A stretch of DNA of 43,153 nt from Burkholderiales bacterium (GTDB taxonomy: Bacteria; Pseudomonadota; Gammaproteobacteria; Burkholderiales; Burkholderiaceae_C): positions 1 through 43,153 of the forward strand of contig JAFLDE010000025.1 in assembly GCA_017302655.1 (NCBI GenBank), read 5' to 3'. The translations under genes were made by a program, and so were the position numbers. The notes below the pieces were generated by a model, which saw nothing but the letters and a program-made list of their open reading frames with translations, searched no databases and had not been told where the DNA came from. This document shows, piece after piece, positions 39,015-43,153 of the stretch. Numbering within the stretch: the stretch's first letter is position 1; the number at the start of each line of letters is the position of its first letter.

Positions 39015-40487
39015 TCAATCCTCCGCGGCGAGTTCAATGAAGGCGTCGTAGGCGTGACGCAGGTGCGCCGCGAGCAGGTCGATGTCGGGCACCGCCTCGC
39101 CGCAGGCGATCAGGCCGAGCTCGAGGTGCTTTTCGTAGGTCTGCACCGTGATGTTCAGCGCAATGCCGTGCACCACGATCGAGGCCGGCGCATTGGTCAG
39201 CATGCGGGCACCGGCCAGGTAGAGCGGCACCGGCGCGCCCGGCACGTTGGAGATGACCACATTGACCAGCGGTGGCACGCGCTCGGCCACGCCGCCCCAG
39301 GCGCGTGCGGCGGCGGGCAGCAGCCAGGGCAGGCCGATCGAGGGAAAGTCGGTCGGCATCAGCTCCTTCAGCGTGGACAGGCCGGCCTTCATCTGCGCTG
39401 CCGACTCCAGCACATGCGCGAAGCGCTTCTTCGGGTCGGCCAGGTGGGTGCCCAGGGACACGCTGCTCATCGTCACCTGGTTGTTGGGGCTGGCGTCGCC
39501 TGCCGTGCGCATGGACACCGGCACGGCCGCCATCAGCGGCTTCTTGGGAAGCTCGCCGGCGTCCTTCAGGTACTCGCGCAATGCCGTCGCACAGAGGTAA
39601 AGCACCGCATCGTTCAGGCTGGCCTGCAGCGCCTTGCGCGCCGCCTGCAGCGCCGGCAGAGGCAGGCTCAAGGAGACGAAGCTGCGAGTGCTGGAGACGG
39701 CGACGTTGAAGCGCGTGCGCGGTGCCAGCGCCAGGGCCGACGCCTCGGTCTTCTTTGCCTTGGCCTCCCCCTTGAAGCGCGCCAGCAGCGAGCGCGCGGC
39801 CCCGCGAAGCTGGTCGCTGGCGGCCTGCCCGGCCACCTTGGTGAGCAGGCTGGCGCCGCCCGGCAGGGCCTTGGCCAGGTCCAGGAACTGGCGCGCCTGC
39901 TCGCTGAAAGCCAGTCGCCATTGGTCGGCCGTGCCCAGCGGCGGCTGGTCCTTCTTCCTGCTACGCCGGGTGCCGCCAACCGGCAGTTCGCGGGGCTCGG
40001 GACTCAGGTCCAGCAGCACCTGGGCCAAGGCCACTGCCGCCTGGCCATCCACCGCGGCATGGTGCACCTGGGTGTAGAGCGCGACCCGGCGCTGGCCGTT
40101 GTCGCCTGGCGCGAGATCCTCGAACACATGGAACTTCCACAGCGGCCGGTCGCGCGGCAGCAACTGCATGTGCAAGCGGGCCACGGCTTCGTGCAGGTCG
40201 GCCAAGGTGGCACCGCTGTCCAGCGCCTCGGCCACCACGTGCTGTTCCAGCTTGGGTTGCACCTCGCGCCAGACCGGGTTGACGAGGTTCAGCGGCAGCT
40301 CGGCGAGCGTACGGCGCAGCGCCGGCGCATGAGGCAGGCGTGCTTGCAGGTGCTTGCGCAATGCGTTGATCCATCGCCCGCGAAAGCCGGGCGGCAGCTC
40401 GAGCAGGTGCAGCGCGCCGACGTGCATGGGCATCTCCGGCGTTTCCAGGTGAAGGAAGAGCGCGTCCAGGCCGGGCACTTGATGCAT
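39015..40487 (-). CDS. Wax ester synthase/diacylglycerol acyltransferase family protein (WS/DGAT)
   Basis: A 490-residue enzyme that transfers an acyl group from acyl-CoA to a fatty alcohol or diacylglycerol. The catalytic HHxxxDG is HHAAVDG at 142-148, and the C-terminal family block is VVISNVPGAPVPLYLAG. The N-terminus MHQVPGLDALFLHLETPEMP is typical, giving the start at 40487; RBS GGGGAGA precedes it. A basic insert (about 195-205, GGTRRSRKKDQ) and a Lys/Ala tract (GEAKAKKTEAS) are longer than in the Acinetobacter enzyme. The product would be wax ester or triacylglycerol storage lipid. The acyl-CoA synthetase 600 bp away can supply substrate. It diverges from the Hsp20 gene. Confidence 0.92.
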   Translation of the reverse strand: MHQVPGLDALFLHLETPEMPMHVGALHLLELPPGFRGRWINALRKHLQARLPHAPALRRTLAELPLNLVNPVWREVQPKLEQHVVAEALDSGATLADLHEAVARLHMQLLPRDRPLWKFHVFEDLAPGDNGQRRVALYTQVHHAAVDGQAAVALAQVLLDLSPEPRELPVGGTRRSRKKDQPPLGTADQWRLAFSEQARQFLDLAKALPGGASLLTKVAGQAASDQLRGAARSLLARFKGEAKAKKTEASALALAPRTRFNVAVSSTRSFVSLSLPLPALQAARKALQASLNDAVLYLCATALREYLKDAGELPKKPLMAAVPVSMRTAGDASPNNQVTMSSVSLGTHLADPKKRFAHVLESAAQMKAGLSTLKELMPTDFPSIGLPWLLPAAARAWGGVAERVPPLVNVVISNVPGAPVPLYLAGARMLTNAPASIVVHGIALNITVQTYEKHLELGLIACGEAVPDIDLLAAHLRHAYDAFIELAAED

Positions 40488-40523
40488 GTCAATCTCCCCG
40501 GGCAGTCGCCCGTCGGCGGGCAT

Positions 40524-40551
40524 CTTGACATGCGCAGGACCGTCCACATCT
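40524..40551 (+). promoter_or_regulatory. Sigma-32-like heat shock promoter for the Hsp20 gene
   Basis: CTTGACA (40524-40530), 13-bp spacer, CCACATCT (40544-40551). This matches the heat shock consensus CTTGAAA then CCCCATnT at all but two positions. It lies about 50 bp before the Hsp20 ATG. In the leader that follows, GGGGA and TCCCC can pair, which could shape the 5' end. Confidence 0.6.
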
Positions 40552-40602
40552 CCGGGTTCAAGGGGATGCCGTTCTCGTCCCCGATCAGCAATGGAGTTGG
40601 CC

Positions 40603-41025
40603 ATGAATGCACTGTCCCGTTTCGACCCCTTCCGCGACTTCTGGCCCGAGGCCTTCGGGCGCTTCCCAAGCGCTGCCCTGCGGGTGCCCGAGGGCATGCC
40701 GGCGGAGATCCGCCTCGACGTCAGCGAGACCGCCTCGGCTTACGAGGTAAGGGCCGAGATCCCCGGCGCGCGCAAGGAGGACATCCATGTGCGCGTGGAC
40801 GGCAACCGCGTGTCGATCAGCGCTGAGCGCAAGCAGGAACGCGAGCAGAAGGAGGGCGAGCGCGTGCTGCTACGGGAATTGGTCAGCGGCAGCGTGGCGC
40901 GCAGCTTCCAGCTGGCGCAGGACCTCGATGAGCGCGAAGTCAAAGCGCGACTGGAAGATGGCGTGCTGCGCCTCACCTTGCCCAAGCGCAGCGGCGGCGG
41001 CGCGCGGCGCGTCGAGATCGAGTAA
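40603..41025 (+). CDS. Small heat shock protein, Hsp20/alpha-crystallin family
   Basis: A 140-residue holdase chaperone that keeps unfolding proteins soluble. N-terminal segment MNALSRFDPFRDFWPEAFGR, then the alpha-crystallin domain (about 38-130): LDVSETASAYEVRAEIPGAR, KEDIHVRVDGNRVSISAER, and the family-typical LEDGVLRLTLPK. The C-terminal RRVEIE has a V-x-I anchor for oligomer contact. RBS GGAG is 6 nt before the ATG at 40603; in-frame ATGs upstream (40591) are less likely. A sigma-32-like promoter and a convergent terminator after the stop make it a single-gene unit. Confidence 0.93.
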   Translation: MNALSRFDPFRDFWPEAFGRFPSAALRVPEGMPAEIRLDVSETASAYEVRAEIPGARKEDIHVRVDGNRVSISAERKQEREQKEGERVLLRELVSGSVARSFQLAQDLDEREVKARLEDGVLRLTLPKRSGGGARRVEIE

Positions 41026-41039
41026 GTCCGCCATGAACA

Positions 41040-41059
41040 AGGGCCCCCGCAGGGGCCCT
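41040..41059. terminator. Bidirectional terminator-like hairpin between convergent genes
   Basis: AGGGCCCC (41040-41047), loop CGCA, GGGGCCCT (41052-41059): a perfect 8-bp stem in the 56 bp between the Hsp20 and acyl-CoA synthetase stops. Only short T runs flank it (GTT on plus, TTGTT on minus), but place and strength fit a shared terminator. Confidence 0.7.
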
Positions 41060-41081
41060 GTTCCAGCCAGCTTGCGCAGGC

Positions 41082-42767
41082 TCAGTCCGCGAAGATGACC
41101 TTCTGCCGGCTCTCGCCCCAGGTCTCGTAGTTCTTGCCGAAGGCCTTGTCGACGTCGTTGCGCTTGACCTTGAAGGTCGGCGTGATGAGACCGTTGTCCA
41201 CCGTCCAGGGCTGCTTGAAGACCACGATGCAGTCCATCTGCTCGTGCGGGTCGAGCGTTTCGTTGATGGTCTTCAGGTGCGCGGCCAGTTCGGCCTTCAG
41301 GCCTTCGGGGTCGCTCTTCACGCGCTCCAGGCCGCCGGGGCTGAGCATGCCGAGGCCGATCGGCTGGCCCATGTTGGCGCCGACCACCGCGCAGGCCTCG
41401 ATGGCGCCGTTCATGACGATCTTGTCCTCAATCGGCGCCGGCGCCACGTACTTGCCCTTGCTGGTCTTGAACAGATCCTTCACGCGGCCGGTGATCTTCA
41501 GGCACTTCTCGGCGTTGTGCTCGCCCTTGTCGCCGGTGCGCAGCCAGCCATCCTGCGTGAAGGCCTCGGCGCTGAGCTCGGGTTCCTTGTAATAGCCCTT
41601 CATGACCGCCGGCGACTTCATCTGGATTTCGCCGGTCTTCTTGTCGATGCGCACCTGCACGCCGTCATAGGCCGGGCCCACGGTGCCGGTCTGGTCCTTG
41701 CCGGGCTGGGTGATGTGACTGACCGCCAGGTTCTCGGTCATGCCATAGCCCTCGTTGATGGGCAGACCGAGCTTGCGGTACCAGGCCAGCAGCTGCGGTG
41801 GCATGGGCGCGGCGCCGCCGGCGGCGATGCGGCACTGGTCCAGGCCCAGCGCGGTCTTCACCTTCTTTTTCACGATGCTGCTCAGGATGGGGATGCGCAG
41901 CAGCTTGTCCAGCTTGGCCTGCGGCTGCTTGGCCAGGATGCCCTGCTGGAACTTCACCCACAGTCGCGGCACGCTGAAGAAGATGGTCGGGCGGGCGCGC
42001 TGGATGTCGGCCACGAAGGTCTCGAGCGAATCGGCGAAATAGACGTGCATGCCGGTGCGCAGCCAACCATGCTCGACCAGCACGCGCTCCACCACGTGCG
42101 CCAGCGGCAGGTAGGAGAGCATGCGGTCCTGCTGCCCCATGGGGATGCGGCCCAGGCCGGCCATCAGCGCCCAAGCGAAATTGCCGAAGGTGTGCATCAC
42201 GCCTTTGGGCGCGCCGGTGGTGCCGGAGGTGTAGATCAGCGTCGCCAGCTCGTCGGCACCGCGCACGGGTTGGCCGGCCAGCGGCTGGTTGTCGACGACG
42301 ATCTCGTCCCAGCTCTGGTAAGCGGCCTTGGCGTCATCGGGCGAGAGCGCGAAGCTGTAGCAGGGCAGGCCGGCCGGCACGCCGGGCTTCATGCCTTCCC
42401 AGCCGTCCAGCTTGCCGATGAAGCAGGCTTTGGCCTCGGAGTGCTCCAGGATCTGCGTGATGGTGCCGGGCGCCAGCGTGGGGTATAGCGGCACCGAGAC
42501 GTAGCCGGCCATCCAGATGGCCAGGTCGCTCATCAACCACCAGGCGCAGTTCTTCGACAGGATGGCGACCTTGCTCCCCTCGGGCCAGCCCTGAGCCTTC
42601 AGGAAGGTCGCCATGCGCCGCGTTTCGTCGGCCACCTGGCCCCAGGTGAAGGTCTTGAGCTCGCCGTTGCCCATGGGCTGGGTCAGCGCCACGCGGCTGG
42701 GTGAGGCGGACTCCCAGTAATACAGGCATTGCAGCGCAAGGTGGTCGGGGGAGATGGCGTTGCTCAT
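41082..42767 (-). CDS. Long-chain acyl-CoA synthetase, AMP-binding family
   Basis: A 561-residue enzyme that joins a fatty acid to CoA through an acyl-AMP intermediate. The nucleotide loop is YTSGTTGAPKG (about 187-197), followed by the core block NEGYGMTENL (A5-like) and the hinge zone DGWLRTGDKGEH with ITGRVKDLFKTSKGKYVAPA. The C-terminal Lys region reads LITPTFKVKRN. These match the FAA1/long-chain group (as in FadD15/ACSL) more than classical FadD. Start ATG at 42767 with no strong RBS. With the WS/DGAT gene it fits a lipid storage module; the Hsp20 gene lies between on the other strand. Cytoplasmic or membrane-associated. Confidence 0.93.
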   Translation of the reverse strand: MSNAISPDHLALQCLYYWESASPSRVALTQPMGNGELKTFTWGQVADETRRMATFLKAQGWPEGSKVAILSKNCAWWLMSDLAIWMAGYVSVPLYPTLAPGTITQILEHSEAKACFIGKLDGWEGMKPGVPAGLPCYSFALSPDDAKAAYQSWDEIVVDNQPLAGQPVRGADELATLIYTSGTTGAPKGVMHTFGNFAWALMAGLGRIPMGQQDRMLSYLPLAHVVERVLVEHGWLRTGMHVYFADSLETFVADIQRARPTIFFSVPRLWVKFQQGILAKQPQAKLDKLLRIPILSSIVKKKVKTALGLDQCRIAAGGAAPMPPQLLAWYRKLGLPINEGYGMTENLAVSHITQPGKDQTGTVGPAYDGVQVRIDKKTGEIQMKSPAVMKGYYKEPELSAEAFTQDGWLRTGDKGEHNAEKCLKITGRVKDLFKTSKGKYVAPAPIEDKIVMNGAIEACAVVGANMGQPIGLGMLSPGGLERVKSDPEGLKAELAAHLKTINETLDPHEQMDCIVVFKQPWTVDNGLITPTFKVKRNDVDKAFGKNYETWGESRQKVIFAD

Positions 42768-42904
42768 GATGATCGGGGAGGCACAAACACGGGGATCCCG
42801 ACGGTAGCCGCTCGACCGTGCTGGGCGACTGCGGATTTCTACGGGCTGTTCCTAGGGAGAGGCCTCCAGGCAAGGCAAAAGGCGCACTCGGTGGAGGATT
42901 GAAC

Positions 42905-43153
42905 TCAATGGGCAAGAGGCCATTCAGTGCCGAAGCGGCCTTCACCGAGTGCCTGGCGCACGCGGTCCAGGGGATGGGTGCGGCCGCCCATGGCGCGATC
43001 CAGCCTGGCCGGACGCGCGGCGTCGGCTCTGGCCAGTGCCTGGGCCAGCAGGGCGCCACCTTGTGGCCCGAGCGCATAGGCCCAGCGCAGGTGGGCGGCG
43101 TAGCTGGCCAGGCCCTGAGGCTCGGGCAGGCCGGCCAGCAGCCACGACCAGTG
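42905..43153 (-). CDS. C-terminal fragment of a gene entering from the right edge
   Basis: An open frame enters at the right edge and ends with TGA at 42907-42905, giving 82 residues (HWSWLLAGLPEPQGLASYAA onward, ending FGTEWPLAH). Third codon positions are strongly G/C, as expected for coding sequence. Ala/Leu/Arg-rich and helical; no family is recognised. It is cut by the window, not shown to be broken. The 137 bp to the acyl-CoA synthetase start show no clear signal. Confidence 0.6.
   Translation of the reverse strand, partial: HWSWLLAGLPEPQGLASYAAHLRWAYALGPQGGALLAQALARADAARPARLDRAMGGRTHPLDRVRQALGEGRFGTEWPLAH

Overview
The window is G+C-rich DNA with strong G/C bias at third codon positions. 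Gene content fits an aerobic betaproteobacterium of the Burkholderiales (Rubrivivax/Roseateles/Inhella-like): dipeptide-type ABC receptors, many diguanylate cyclases, a wax ester synthase-like acyltransferase, Tat-exported proteins and a Hsp20. The taxonomic placement is inference from gene style; there is no rRNA or tRNA gene here. Many neighbours overlap by ATGA, GTGA or TGATG, so several cassettes look translationally coupled.

Layout. 1-7.8 kb: a secreted protein with four Cys-paired repeats, a YcbL-like metallo-beta-lactamase-fold hydrolase, and a minus-strand cassette reading M48 peptidase > beta-lactamase-fold lipoprotein > family 5 solute-binding protein > papain-like peptidase fused to an alpha/beta hydrolase. 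7.8-11 kb: flavin reductase, a BlaI-type repressor with an operator-like site, an M56 (BlaR1-like) membrane peptidase, and a diguanylate cyclase. 11-13.4 kb: an ECF sigma factor, a membrane protein (probable anti-sigma) and a Met/Pro-rich exported protein. 13.5-26.3 kb: a peptide-uptake region with one small family 3 binding protein, three tandem family 5 receptors on the minus strand, a GGDEF-EAL protein, and a Yej-type transporter (two permeases and one double ATPase) on the plus strand. A 514-bp inverted-repeat element splits the permeases from the ATPase. 26.3-31.6 kb: a type I secretion island (HlyB, HlyD, a small lipoprotein, and a Cys-free acidic putative cargo), whose last 1.6 kb is visibly poorer in G+C. 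31.7-37 kb: three diguanylate cyclases, two of them tandem TPR-GGDEF proteins. 37-43 kb: lipid genes (two alpha/beta hydrolases, a WS/DGAT-type acyltransferase, a long-chain acyl-CoA synthetase) with a Hsp20 under a sigma-32-like promoter.

How parts may work together. Four paralogous receptors and one permease/ATPase set suggest a single importer fed by several ligand specificities. One receptor is coupled to a cytoplasmic peptidase-hydrolase that could process what is imported. The type I secretion genes carry a HlyB with a C39-like domain lacking the catalytic cysteine, as in RTX exporters, and the downstream low-G+C pair is the natural candidate for the exported protein and an accessory lipoprotein. 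Five proteins with a GGDEF domain in 43 kb point to heavy c-di-GMP signalling. The acyl-CoA synthetase and acyltransferase could together make storage lipid.
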